From NCBI GenBank assembly GCA_949294555.1, contig CASFHP010000026.1:1-38840 (forward strand): a stretch of 38,840 bases of DNA. Reading direction: 5' to 3'. The DNA is from an uncultured Eubacteriales bacterium (GTDB lineage Bacteria; Bacillota; Clostridia; TANB77; CAG-508). This document shows, one piece after another, positions 16,631 to 24,941 of the stretch. Numbering within the stretch: position 1 is the stretch's first letter; each line of letters begins with the position of its first letter. The notes below the pieces were generated by a model. The model had not been told where the DNA came from and searched no databases. It worked only from the letters and a program-made list of their open reading frames with translations. A program made the translations under genes and the position numbers.

Positions 16631-18256
16631 TTATTCGATTACCTGAAAAGGTATATCTGATTCATTTGCAATCTTTTTTATCGTTGGTTCTTCTGGTTGT
16701 TTTCTACTTTCCACATTTGTAATATATTTTATATTCATTGGCTTTCCAGAAGCCATTGAAACCAAATTCGTAAGTTCCTTAATGTTTTCTTGTTTCTCTA
16801 AAACCGTTCTTCCAAAAGCTGTTAACCCATTTGGAAACTCTATACCTACTGTCATATCATTGATTTCTTTTGCTCTTGTATTTATCAAATTGGTATATAA
16901 TACAATTTTTCCATTTTGCTTTAAATCATTGACAATCTTAGGCCAAGATTCTTCTATCTTTCCAGAATATGTAGCAGTTTTATGCATACTTTCTTTGTTG
17001 CTATCGTTCTTCTTAGGCATACTTGTATTTTGATTTGCTGGTTTATTTGCTTGAACAGAATATGCCATTTTGATATCTGTATTCATTGATTGTACTTGAT
17101 TAGAACTTACTGTATGATTTCTTAAATATTTTTCAATTTTGTCCACACGTTGTTCCAAATCTCCTTGATTGTTTGCACTCATTTTACTACATAGTTTTAT
17201 AATTCCTGCTTGGAATATAATTGTTTTTTGTGTAGAATATTTCATTTCATTTTCTAGTTCAGAAAAAGCATATACCAAATTCATTAATCTTTCTTTGTCA
17301 ACCTCTTCTGAAATTTTCATTATTTTCTGCTTTTCCTCTTCACTATATAACTCTACATTTTTGGTTGCTTTATATAATAAAATATCTTTTACATATTTGA
17401 CAATTTCCCATAACAAATTTGAAATATCTTTTCCATCTTCCAGTACGTTGTTGACAGTAACAAGTGCTAAATCCACATCATAATGAATAATGGCTTGAAC
17501 AATATCATGGACAAATACCATTTTAGGTATACCAACCAAATCTTTTATTTTATCTTCATTAATTTGATTTTCTCCATCTTGAATGCATCTTTCTAAAATG
17601 GATAATGCGTCCCTCATAGCCCCTTCTGATAATGTAGCAATAATATTTAAAGCCTCTTTGGTAATTTCAATATTGCTTTCTTTACAAACAATTTCAAGCC
17701 TTTTTATAATATCTTGATTTGAAATCTTTTTGAAATCAAATCGTTGACATCTTGATAAAATGGTTGCTGGTAATTTTTGAGGTTCTGTTGTTGCTAATAT
17801 AAATTTTACATGTTCTGGTGGCTCTTCCAATGTTTTTAATAAAGCATTAAAAGCCCCTGTTGATAACATATGTACCTCATCTATGATATATACTCTATAT
17901 TTTGCTTTTGTTGGCAAAAAATTTACTTCTTCTCTAATACTTCTAATATCTTCTACACTGTTATTAGAAGCTGCATCCATTTCCACAATATCTGTTAAAG
18001 AACCAGAAATTGCCCCTTTGCAGATTTCACATTCATTACATGGCTCTCCATCTTTAGGATTTAAACAGTTTATCGCTCTTGCTAAGATTTTTGCAGCTGA
18101 AGTTTTTCCTGTTCCTCTTCCTCCATTAAATAAATATGCATGCCCTACTCTGTTTGCAATAATTTGATTTTTTAGTGTTCTAGTTATATGTTCTTGCCCC
18201 ACCATTTCTGAAAATGTCAATGGTCTAAATTTTCTATAAAGAGCTGTGTACCCCAT
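16631..18256 (-). CDS. dnaX: DNA polymerase III subunit gamma/tau
   Basis: The 541-aa clamp-loader ATPase has Walker A GGRGTGKTS (45-53), a zinc module with Cys73, 76 and 79, Walker B IIDEVHM (124-130) and the sensor LSRCQRFDF. After about residue 365 comes the tau-type linker, Asn/Ser/Gln-rich, and a small C-terminal domain (KIVLYTNLINTRAKEIND) that should contact the polymerase. It loads the sliding clamp at the replication fork. The ATG is behind AAAGGATGTG. An SRP RNA gene and a tadA gene lie upstream, as in Bacillus. No internal slippery A-run that would make a separate gamma form was noted. Confidence 0.95.
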   Translation of the reverse strand: MGYTALYRKFRPLTFSEMVGQEHITRTLKNQIIANRVGHAYLFNGGRGTGKTSAAKILARAINCLNPKDGEPCNECEICKGAISGSLTDIVEMDAASNNSVEDIRSIREEVNFLPTKAKYRVYIIDEVHMLSTGAFNALLKTLEEPPEHVKFILATTEPQKLPATILSRCQRFDFKKISNQDIIKRLEIVCKESNIEITKEALNIIATLSEGAMRDALSILERCIQDGENQINEDKIKDLVGIPKMVFVHDIVQAIIHYDVDLALVTVNNVLEDGKDISNLLWEIVKYVKDILLYKATKNVELYSEEEKQKIMKISEEVDKERLMNLVYAFSELENEMKYSTQKTIIFQAGIIKLCSKMSANNQGDLEQRVDKIEKYLRNHTVSSNQVQSMNTDIKMAYSVQANKPANQNTSMPKKNDSNKESMHKTATYSGKIEESWPKIVNDLKQNGKIVLYTNLINTRAKEINDMTVGIEFPNGLTAFGRTVLEKQENIKELTNLVSMASGKPMNIKYITNVESRKQPEEPTIKKIANESDIPFQVIE

Positions 18257-18322
18257 ATTATCACATCCTTTATATCTTTTGTTGCGCGAAAAATTGTTTC
18301 ACAATTTTTCTGTGCAATTTTG

Positions 18323-18365
18323 TTTTTTGAATTATAGGAAATTGCATTTCCTATAATTCAAAAAA
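18323..18365. repeat. Perfect 20-bp inverted repeat between SRP RNA and dnaX
   Basis: TTTTTTGAATTATAGGAAAT (18323-18342) and its exact complement (18346-18365) enclose a 3-nt loop. The right half recurs once more at 2542-2563 with 21 of 22 bases identical. The A/T tails would give a U-run in either direction, so it may back up termination of the SRP RNA. A second small hairpin, AAAAATTGT/ACAATTTTT, lies at about 18289-18310. Confidence 0.7.
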
Positions 18366-18386
18366 ATGGTTTTGATAATTTAATCC

Positions 18387-18484
18387 CTCTATGGAAAGTA
18401 TGCCACATAAAGATATCTACTTATTGCTGCTTCCTTCCGGACCTGACAAGATTCATAGGTCTTTATTGGATACTCTCCATACAA
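18387..18484 (-). ncRNA. ffs: Signal recognition particle RNA, small bacterial type
   Basis: The minus strand holds GTCAGGTCCGGAAGGAAGCA, the hallmark apical domain (helix 8) that binds Ffh, and it closes into one long rod. No Alu domain is present, so this is the 4.5S-like small type rather than the Bacillus long type. The rod continues beyond the usual core: AATGGTTTGATA...GTA (from about 18504) pairs with the 3' side down to about 18367 and is followed by seven U, so the real transcript may be near 135 nt with a built-in terminator. It lies between tadA and dnaX, the common Firmicute location. Confidence 0.93.
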
Positions 18485-18507
18485 AGATTAAATATCAAAC
18501 CATTTGT

Positions 18508-18536
18508 ATTATATACTGATTTTCATATTTAATCAA
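18508..18536 (-). promoter_or_regulatory. sigma-A promoter of the SRP RNA
   Basis: On the minus strand TTGATT (18536-18531), a 17-nt spacer and TATAAT (18513-18508) would start transcription near 18502, just where the long outer helix of the SRP RNA begins. Confidence 0.7.
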
Positions 18537-18553
18537 GTAGTTTTTTGCATAAA

Positions 18554-19306
18554 TTAGTTACGAATTCTTTTAAATATAATATCATCAAAATTGGTAATTT
18601 CTGTTGATGTATTTCCTTCTTCGATGACATTTCCTGTTGGCAATTCTGTTGTAATTTCTGCTTGATATTCTTTTCCGCTTTCCAACTTAATGTTTAAATT
18701 AAATGTCAAATTAACTTTTAATTCTTCCTCTGTAACCCCTGCTTTTTTCAATAATTCATTATGATTAATTTCCTCTTCATCTGATTGGTATTTTGCTATA
18801 TAATTATTAGAACATCTAAAAGCTACAATACCTCCCTGATTAGAAATTTTTAGATTTTTTAAGTCAGATTCTACATCGCCTGTATATTCTAAGCTTTGGA
18901 TAATATCTTCATCTTTGTATTGGAATATGACATTTTCTGCTTCTGTATCTGGCTTATATAGTTTTATATTTTCTGTATGATTTGCTTCTATTTGAAAATT
19001 ATCTACAACAACTGACTGAATTACTTCTGTTTTATCATAACTGTCATTTTTATCTATATACAGATAAATATCATTTGCTTGATGAACATCAAAAGACCAT
19101 CTTGTTTCTGTTTGTCCATCGTCAAATCCTTCTTGTGTACTGATAATAGCAATTTTACTTAAATTGAATGGCATATTGGTTTCTCCTTCTACATTATACC
19201 TTAACACCAGCATACCAACAATAAATAAAATAACAACAATAATCACTAAAATCATACAAATATGAAAACTTTTGGTTTTCGTCAGACGTTTTAATTTATC
19301 TAACAT
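18554..19306 (-). CDS. Unrecognised membrane-anchored extracellular protein (250 aa)
   Basis: I cannot assign a family. A basic N terminus (KLKRLTKTKSF) is followed by one membrane helix (about 15-37) and an extracellular, acidic, beta-rich region. Segments such as WSFDVHQANDIYLYIDKND suggest a carbohydrate-binding-like or beta-sandwich fold, but no catalytic motif is visible. It begins 18 nt after tadA and is probably co-transcribed with it and the tRNA. The SRP RNA with its own promoter follows. Confidence 0.8.
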   Translation of the reverse strand: MLDKLKRLTKTKSFHICMILVIIVVILFIVGMLVLRYNVEGETNMPFNLSKIAIISTQEGFDDGQTETRWSFDVHQANDIYLYIDKNDSYDKTEVIQSVVVDNFQIEANHTENIKLYKPDTEAENVIFQYKDEDIIQSLEYTGDVESDLKNLKISNQGGIVAFRCSNNYIAKYQSDEEEINHNELLKKAGVTEEELKVNLTFNLNIKLESGKEYQAEITTELPTGNVIEEGNTSTEITNFDDIIFKRIRN

Positions 19307-19324
19307 TTCTACCTCCCAATACGC

Positions 19325-19780
19325 TTATTTTTTCGCTTTTCTCAATTCTTTAAAAAACGCTTTTAAAATGTTTTCACAATCTGTTTTTAATATACCTGTT
19401 TCCACTTCTACTTTGTGATTAAATGTATAATCTTCAAATAAATTTAGAACAGAACCTGCTGCCCCTGTTTTTTCATCTAAAGTACCTATATATATTTTTT
19501 TTATTCTAGATTGAATAATCGCTCCAGCACACATACTACATGGCTCTAATGTGACATACATTTCACAATCTAGCAATCTCCAAGAATTTAATTTTTTGCT
19601 TGCTTTTTGAATCGCTATCATTTCCGCATGCTTTGTGGTATCTTGTTTGGTTTCTTTTAGATTATGCCCTCTTGCAATAATTTTTCCATCTTTTACAATC
19701 ACACATCCTACTGGAACTTCTAATTTATCATATGCTTTTTTGGCTTCTTTTAAAGCTTCTTTCATAAATTTTTCTTCCAT
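19325..19780 (-). CDS. tadA: tRNA-specific adenosine deaminase TadA
   Basis: The 151-aa zinc deaminase converts the wobble adenosine of tRNA-Arg(ACG) to inosine. It shows HAE (His51, Glu53), the PCSMC zinc motif (80-84) and NLKETKQDTTKHAE, typical of TadA. The ATG at 19780 is preferred because GGGAGAAG lies 8 nt before it; the ATG at 19795 has no site. A tRNA-Arg gene with a strong promoter ends 44 nt upstream, so tadA is likely transcribed from that promoter. Confidence 0.93.
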   Translation of the reverse strand: MEEKFMKEALKEAKKAYDKLEVPVGCVIVKDGKIIARGHNLKETKQDTTKHAEMIAIQKASKKLNSWRLLDCEMYVTLEPCSMCAGAIIQSRIKKIYIGTLDEKTGAAGSVLNLFEDYTFNHKVEVETGILKTDCENILKAFFKELRKAKK

Positions 19781-19823
19781 GTATTCTTCTCCCATTGGGT
19801 CAAAGAATTTTTTGTGTAATGTA

Positions 19824-19899
<76 letters not shown>

Positions 19900-19933
19900 A
19901 TATAAGTTCTTTGACCTATCTTTATATTTTTAT

Positions 19934-19962
19934 AATATACTATTTTTTTACGATTTTGTCAA
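19934..19962 (-). promoter_or_regulatory. sigma-A promoter of tRNA-Arg and tadA
   Basis: On the minus strand a perfect TTGACA (19962-19957), a 17-nt spacer and TATATT (19939-19934) lie about 35 nt before the tRNA. Confidence 0.75.
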
Positions 19963-20039
19963 TTGCTATTTACTAGTTACCTCTGATGTCAAATTCTTGA
20001 AAACATTGCACATTCAATCATTATACATTTCTATCTATC

Positions 20040-20067
20040 TTGACAAGCTTTGATATAATATTATTAT
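20040..20067 (+). promoter_or_regulatory. Probable sigma-A promoter of the TtcA-family gene
   Basis: TTGACA (20040-20045), 16 nt and TATTAT (20062-20067) stand 30 nt before the ATG. A TATAAT at 20053 is too close to the -35 box to be used with it. Confidence 0.5.
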
Positions 20068-20096
20068 ATATATTCAAATATAGAAGGAGACAAACT

Positions 20097-20807
20097 ATGC
20101 AAAGAATATTAAGTCATATGCGAAAAGCAATAGAAGAATATCACATGATAGAAGAAGGAGACAAAATTGCTATCTGCCTATCTGGCGGAAAAGACTCTAT
20201 TACAATGTTAAAAGCATTTAAAAATTTGCAAATCTTTTATCCAAAAAAGTTTGAAATTATAGCAGTCAGTGTTAATCCTGGCTTTGAATTTTTTGATGTC
20301 AACTTTCTAAAATCCATTTGTGACGAAGTTGATATTCCTTTATTTATAGATAATAGCCATGCTAAGGAGATTGTTTTTGATATCAGAAAAGAAAAAAATC
20401 CCTGCTCTTTATGTGCCAATTTGCGTAGGGGTGTTATCAATTCAATTGCTATCGAGCAAGGTTGCAATAAAATTGCCCTTGGGCATAACCAAGATGATGT
20501 TTTAGAAACGTTTTTATTGAACCTATTATATACTGGAAATATTGGCACTTTTTCTCCAAAAAGCTATATGGACAGAACTAAAATAACATTAATTAGACCA
20601 CTTGTGTATACACCAGAAAAAGAAATTAAACGATTTATTAAGAAAAATAATATTTCTGTTATGCCAAAGGTTTGTCCTATGGATGGTACTTCTAAAAGAG
20701 AAGATATGAAAAATTTGATTTATACATTATCAAAAAATATTCCAATGATAAGGGCTAATCTTTTTGGTGCTATTCAAAGGAATTTGGAAGATTGGAAAAT
20801 TAAATGA
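20097..20807 (+). CDS. TtcA-family tRNA thiolation ATPase
   Basis: The 236-aa protein starts at the ATG at 20097 behind GAAGGAG. It has the PP-loop SGGKDS (29-34) that adenylates the target base, a CxxC (Cys103, Cys106 in NPCSLCANLRR) and Cys193 in KVCPMDG. TtcA proteins use such cysteines to hold a 4Fe-4S cluster for thiolation of cytidine 32 in tRNA. GHNQDDVLETFLLNLLYTG is also typical. TtcA-like proteins of Clostridia are divergent, so the exact tRNA position is uncertain; TilS is excluded by the cysteines and lack of its C-terminal domains. Confidence 0.85.
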   Translation: MQRILSHMRKAIEEYHMIEEGDKIAICLSGGKDSITMLKAFKNLQIFYPKKFEIIAVSVNPGFEFFDVNFLKSICDEVDIPLFIDNSHAKEIVFDIRKEKNPCSLCANLRRGVINSIAIEQGCNKIALGHNQDDVLETFLLNLLYTGNIGTFSPKSYMDRTKITLIRPLVYTPEKEIKRFIKKNNISVMPKVCPMDGTSKREDMKNLIYTLSKNIPMIRANLFGAIQRNLEDWKIK

Positions 20808-20809
20808 AT

Positions 20810-20953
20810 GTCCAATTGGGGACGTTTCTTTTTGAGACATTTTTATGTAAAGTTCTGTTTGTTAATAAGAATAATAGAAACTTTACTTTTATCTTTTTAA
20901 AGTTCTCGAACTTTACATAAAAATGTCTCAAAAAGAAACGTCCCCAATTGGAC
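20810..20953. repeat. Perfect 46-bp inverted repeat filling the gap between two convergent genes
   Basis: GTCCAATTGGGGACGTTTCT... (20810-20855) and its exact complement (20908-20953) enclose a 52-nt loop. The arm contains GGGGACG and TTTTTGAGACA, motifs shared with the other repeats here. The element lies 2 nt after the TtcA-family stop and 1 nt before the phosphoglucomutase stop codon, so it forms the whole intergenic region and would terminate both transcripts. Confidence 0.92.
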
Positions 20954-20954
20954 A

Positions 20955-22679
20955 CTATTTTATAACTTCTAACATATCTTCTTTTAATTTCTCTAGTTTT
21001 TCACTAGCCTCTTCTTCTGTTTTGCCTTTTACGCCCATATATAGTTTTATTTTTGGCTCTGTTCCTGAAGGTCTAATACAACACCAGTTGTTATCTTCTA
21101 GCTCATAATATAAAACATTTGATTTTGGAAGTCCCGTTTTTGTAATTTCTCCTGTTTGCATATTTTTTACGATGTCTTTTTCAATATCTTTAAATGTTAA
21201 TACTTTATAATCTCCAATTTTCTCGATATCTTTATTTCTTGTATTTGTCATCATTTGTTTAATTTCTTCTGCACCTTCTGCACCTTCTCTAACAATTGAC
21301 ACTTGTGTTTCTTTGTAATATCCATATTTTTCATAAATATCCATCATGGCATCCCACAAAGTTTTTCCTTTTGATTGATAATAGCATGCTGCCTCACATA
21401 AAGCCATAACAGCACCAATACCGTCTTTATCTCTTGCATAGTCTCCAATCAAGCAACCATAACTTTCTTCAAATCCAAAGACATATGTTTTGTCTCTATT
21501 TTCTTCTGCTTTTCTCATGACTGCTCCAATGTTTTTAAATCCTGTTAACACTTCAATACATTCTAAGTTATAATTTTTTGCAATTGCTTTTGCCAATTCA
21601 GAAGATACTACCGTTGTGATAAACATTCCATCAGTTGGCAAAATTCCTTTTTCTTTCATTTGAGATATTCTATATTCTGCAATTAATAATGCTGACATAT
21701 TTCCTGTATAGTTTTTATATTCCCCCGTTTTGCTGTCTTTTGCAAAAATTCCCAATCTATCTGCATCAGGGTCTGTTGCTAAAACAACGTCTGCATCAAC
21801 TTTTTTAGCTAGTTCTAAGGCTAGTTTAAATGCTTTTGGGTCTTCTGGATTTGGATAATCTACTGTTGGGAAATTTCCGTCTGGTTCTTTTTGTTCTGGT
21901 ACTACATATAAATTTTCAATTCCAATTTCTTTTAAAAGTCTTTCTGCCACCATATTTCCAGTACCATGTAATGGTGTATATACTACTTTTAATTTTTTCC
22001 CTTGTTCTTTTACAATCTCTGGATTTAAAATACAAGATTTTAAAGTTTCAATATATTTATCATCCATTTCTTTACCAACAAAATTTAATAATCCTTTGTT
22101 TTTAGCCTCTTCTTCTGAAATGGTTTTTATTTCTGAAAAATTCTCTACCGCTCTAACTTTTGCAATAATGTCTTTATCTCTTGGTGCTACAATTTGTGCA
22201 CCATCATCCCAATATACTTTATATCCATTATATTTTGGTGGATTATGACTTGCTGTTATCATAATTCCTGCTGTGCATTTTAATTGTCTTACTGCAAATG
22301 ATAATTCAGGAACAGGTCTTAAACTCTCAAATAAATAGGTTTTTATGCCATTTGCACATAAGATTAGGGCTGTTTGCATACTAAATTCTTTAGACATTCT
22401 TCTAGAATCATAACTAATAGCTACCCCTTTATTTTCTGTTCCTTGTTCTAAAATATAATTGGCTAACCCTTGTGTTGCCTTTCCAACTGTATATTGGTTC
22501 ATTCTATTGGTTCCAGCACCAATAATTCCTCTTAATCCTGCTGTTCCAAATTCTAATTCTTTGTAAAATCTATCTTCTATTTCCTTTTCATCATTTTTTA
22601 TTGCCAACAATTCTTTTTTGGTCTTTTCATCAAATTCTGGGCTTTCACACCATTTTTTATATTCCTCCAAATAGCTCAT
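20955..22679 (-). CDS. pgcA: Phosphoglucomutase/phosphomannomutase (alpha-D-phosphohexomutase)
   Basis: The 574-aa enzyme interconverts hexose 6- and 1-phosphates. It contains the substrate loop GTAGLRG (45-51), the phosphoserine loop TASHNPPKYNG with Ser144, the metal loop DPDADRLG, the sugar loop GFEESYG and the phosphate loop RPSGTEPKIKLY. Length fits PgcA-type phosphoglucomutases rather than the shorter GlmM. The ATG follows TAGGAGGTAATTTA. It precedes nothing in its own direction except the perfect inverted repeat. A UDP-sugar pyrophosphorylase gene upstream would use its glucose-1-phosphate. Confidence 0.93.
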   Translation of the reverse strand: MSYLEEYKKWCESPEFDEKTKKELLAIKNDEKEIEDRFYKELEFGTAGLRGIIGAGTNRMNQYTVGKATQGLANYILEQGTENKGVAISYDSRRMSKEFSMQTALILCANGIKTYLFESLRPVPELSFAVRQLKCTAGIMITASHNPPKYNGYKVYWDDGAQIVAPRDKDIIAKVRAVENFSEIKTISEEEAKNKGLLNFVGKEMDDKYIETLKSCILNPEIVKEQGKKLKVVYTPLHGTGNMVAERLLKEIGIENLYVVPEQKEPDGNFPTVDYPNPEDPKAFKLALELAKKVDADVVLATDPDADRLGIFAKDSKTGEYKNYTGNMSALLIAEYRISQMKEKGILPTDGMFITTVVSSELAKAIAKNYNLECIEVLTGFKNIGAVMRKAEENRDKTYVFGFEESYGCLIGDYARDKDGIGAVMALCEAACYYQSKGKTLWDAMMDIYEKYGYYKETQVSIVREGAEGAEEIKQMMTNTRNKDIEKIGDYKVLTFKDIEKDIVKNMQTGEITKTGLPKSNVLYYELEDNNWCCIRPSGTEPKIKLYMGVKGKTEEEASEKLEKLKEDMLEVIK

Positions 22680-22855
22680 TAAATTACCTCCTATTATTAA
22701 ATTATTTTTATTTATCCTTTGCTATATTATCATAAATTACATGATAATAAAAGTGATTTATAAAAATTTAAAAAGATAATTTATCATATTATTACAATTC
22801 ACAACTCAAAAATAATTCTATAAAATATGATAGCATTCATAGATAGCTATTTAAA

Positions 22856-22914
22856 AACGCAAAGGTTATATCATCATATTTTTTGAAATGAAATATGACA
22901 ATAACCTTTGCGTT
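22856..22914 (-). terminator. Terminator of the UDP-sugar pyrophosphorylase gene
   Basis: AACGCAAAGGTTAT (22856-22869) pairs perfectly with 22901-22914; inner CATATTT/AAATATG extends the stem. On the minus strand the stem is followed by a T run. It lies 27 nt after the stop codon. The rest of the 260-nt gap up to the phosphoglucomutase gene is A/T-rich, with a fragment, TTACAATTCACA (near 22793), like the end of the 2272 repeat. Confidence 0.75.
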
Positions 22915-22940
22915 AGTTTAAAAAATATGTAACTATCTTT

Positions 22941-24191
22941 TTAATCTAAATGATAAAATTTCTTATATAATTCTCTTGCAGTCTTAGGACAATCCACACC
23001 CTTTTCATCACTGTTTTTTACAGGTGCAAATTCTTCTTCTCTCTTTACCCTTAAAACTGCCATATCATCTACTTCTCCGAAAGCGTCAAATAAGAAAGCT
23101 TCAAATTTATAGGCATTTGGAGAATCTGGCACTACTAAATTTCCATCTTTATCAATATATTTTGCTTTTTTATAAGCCACATGATATGGTAAAGGTTCTG
23201 CTCCCATTCTTTCGATTGCGTCAATGCTAAATAAATTGCACAATATATGAGATTCGCCATATAGCAATTCTCCATTTTCGTCTGTTGCCTCTGCCATTTC
23301 ATCTGTAATTTCAGAATATTCAATAACATTTGGTTTTCCATTTCTCTTGCAGAATACACCTACTTTTTCATGTGGATTTGCTTTTACAACAGATTTACAT
23401 GCAACTGTTACGTTTTTATCAATTGCAATTCCCATAAGAACAGGGTCTACCATTTTTACTAGGCAATTATCTACACCACCAATAAATACCCATTCAACAC
23501 CTAATTCTCTCATTTTGTTAGTCATTTTTGTTTTTACTAAAGATTCATAAATTCCGCCATGCCCATCAGCTGCTAATTTAATTAATCCATCTTCTCCAAT
23601 TAGGATTTTTCCTTCTGTATCCATCATTGGAAGTTCTCCTTGCTCAAAGAAAAAGATATTTTTATTTTTTTGATATCCAAAATATTTGTGTTTTTCAAAA
23701 AATTCTACTGTGTCTTTATTATTTTCTCTACTTGTCATAATAAACCAAGGAATCATGACACCATATTTCTTTCCCTCTTCTTTTAAGTTATCTGATAATA
23801 ACTCAAATAAAGATTTATGAGAATCCAATCCAATGTCATACGTTCCTTTAGGACCATTGTGTCCCAATCTTGTTCCTTGTCCTCCTGCCATTGTAACAGC
23901 AGCTAGTTTTCCTTCTTTTATAGCTTTTTTTCCGATTGCTTCATAATATTTATATTTATCATTTAACTTAAATTTGTCTAAATAATTAATTGGTGTAATC
24001 GTATCATTTGTATTTGTTTTTTTCTCTTTTGTACTATTATATAATTCATTTACAAGTTCAAAATCGATTTCCTGAATCTGTTTTAATAATTCTTCTTTCT
24101 TTTTATCATCCAATTTGTCGTAATGTGCTAATAGATGTTCTTGACCATATTTCTTTAGTGTAGCTTCTACTTCCTCTAATCTTATGTCCAT
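22941..24191 (-). CDS. UDP-sugar pyrophosphorylase (UDPGP type 1 family)
   Basis: The 416-aa protein belongs to the eukaryote-like UDP-glucose/UDP-N-acetylhexosamine pyrophosphorylases. It has the nucleotide loop TMAGGQGTRLGHNGPKG (about 100-116), a PWFIMTS segment, DGHGGIYESL where family members have a PDGNGG-type loop, and GGVDNCLVKMVDP. It makes a UDP-sugar from UTP and a sugar-1-phosphate. Whether glucose or GlcNAc is used cannot be told; it is unrelated to GalU and GlmU. The ATG at 24191 is chosen, since AAGGA lies 8 nt before it, whereas it abuts the ATG at 24200. Confidence 0.88.
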   Translation of the reverse strand: MDIRLEEVEATLKKYGQEHLLAHYDKLDDKKKEELLKQIQEIDFELVNELYNSTKEKKTNTNDTITPINYLDKFKLNDKYKYYEAIGKKAIKEGKLAAVTMAGGQGTRLGHNGPKGTYDIGLDSHKSLFELLSDNLKEEGKKYGVMIPWFIMTSRENNKDTVEFFEKHKYFGYQKNKNIFFFEQGELPMMDTEGKILIGEDGLIKLAADGHGGIYESLVKTKMTNKMRELGVEWVFIGGVDNCLVKMVDPVLMGIAIDKNVTVACKSVVKANPHEKVGVFCKRNGKPNVIEYSEITDEMAEATDENGELLYGESHILCNLFSIDAIERMGAEPLPYHVAYKKAKYIDKDGNLVVPDSPNAYKFEAFLFDAFGEVDDMAVLRVKREEEFAPVKNSDEKGVDCPKTARELYKKFYHLD

Positions 24192-24227
24192 AAAATTCAT
24201 CCTTTCTTATTTTTTATAATCACACCT

Positions 24228-24256
24228 ATATTACACCATAATTTTATTTAAGTCAA
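24228..24256 (-). promoter_or_regulatory. Probable sigma-A promoter of the UDP-sugar pyrophosphorylase gene
   Basis: On the minus strand TTGACT (24256-24251), a 17-nt spacer ending TGGTG and TAATAT (24233-24228) are found about 37 nt before the start. Confidence 0.5.
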
Positions 24257-24275
24257 TTACTAAAAAATAAGATTT

Positions 24276-24731
24276 TTATTCCCTTGATGTCCCTAAAATT
24301 TTATCATATTTTTCTGCAATAGAATCAATCTGATTTTCTACTTCAAAAAACTCGTAACAATCAATGGTTTTTATTTTCTCACTATCTTTTACCCATTTTT
24401 CTATATTTTTATTAACATTATCAATATAATTTTCTTTTCCTTTAATAAAAATAATCATTTCTTTATTTTCTTTACTATTTTTGCTAATTTCTTTAAATTT
24501 TTCTAAGTTATTATTGTTCCAATCTAATGCTAATATTTTCTTTTGTTTATCTGTTTTCAGATTCATTCTTGATATAAGTGTATTTACCGTTTCTTCTAAA
24601 TTATTTTCTGTTAGTATAATAACTTTTTTATTTTCATCTATGCTTTTACTAATATAAGGTAAACTTATCATTTCAAAATGATAATCACTTGCATAAAATG
24701 CACACATTTTTTCTTTCGTTAAACTTTTCAT
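24276..24731 (-). CDS. Unrecognised 151-aa protein, distantly MEDS-like
   Basis: I do not recognise this confidently. KMCAFYASDYHFEMISLPYI near the N terminus, then KKVIILTENNLEETVNTLI, resembles the start of MEDS-type RecA-fold domains (HxCxFY..., a helix, then a beta strand), but the match is by eye only. No Walker A motif is present. The middle is Asn/Lys-rich and the C terminus is an amphipathic helix. AAAGGAATG lies about 11 nt before the ATG, a spacing common in this genome. It is divergent from spoIIR, with 210 nt between. Confidence 0.65.
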   Translation of the reverse strand: MKSLTKEKMCAFYASDYHFEMISLPYISKSIDENKKVIILTENNLEETVNTLISRMNLKTDKQKKILALDWNNNNLEKFKEISKNSKENKEMIIFIKGKENYIDNVNKNIEKWVKDSEKIKTIDCYEFFEVENQIDSIAEKYDKILGTSRE

Positions 24732-24868
24732 TACAAAACATTCCTTTCAAATTCATCTCTACTTACGGAATTGTTAATTTCTTCATCTTGCTTACTGGTA
24801 AATTTTACCATTTCATTACAAATATGTCAATAATATTTCAAATAAAATCATCGTTTTTTTTCGACAAT

Positions 24869-24897
24869 GTATAATTTTTCATTTTTTGTTAATACTT
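24869..24897 (+). promoter_or_regulatory. Candidate sigma-F (forespore) promoter of spoIIR
   Basis: GTATA (24869-24873), 14 nt and GTTAATACTT (24888-24897) fit the sigma-F pattern GYATA / GGNNANANTR except at two -10 positions. spoIIR is a known sigma-F gene, which supports the call; the match alone is weak. Confidence 0.35.
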
Positions 24898-24941
24898 ATT
24901 TTAAAGAATATTTTAGAAAAAAAGTTTATTGGAGGTAACTT

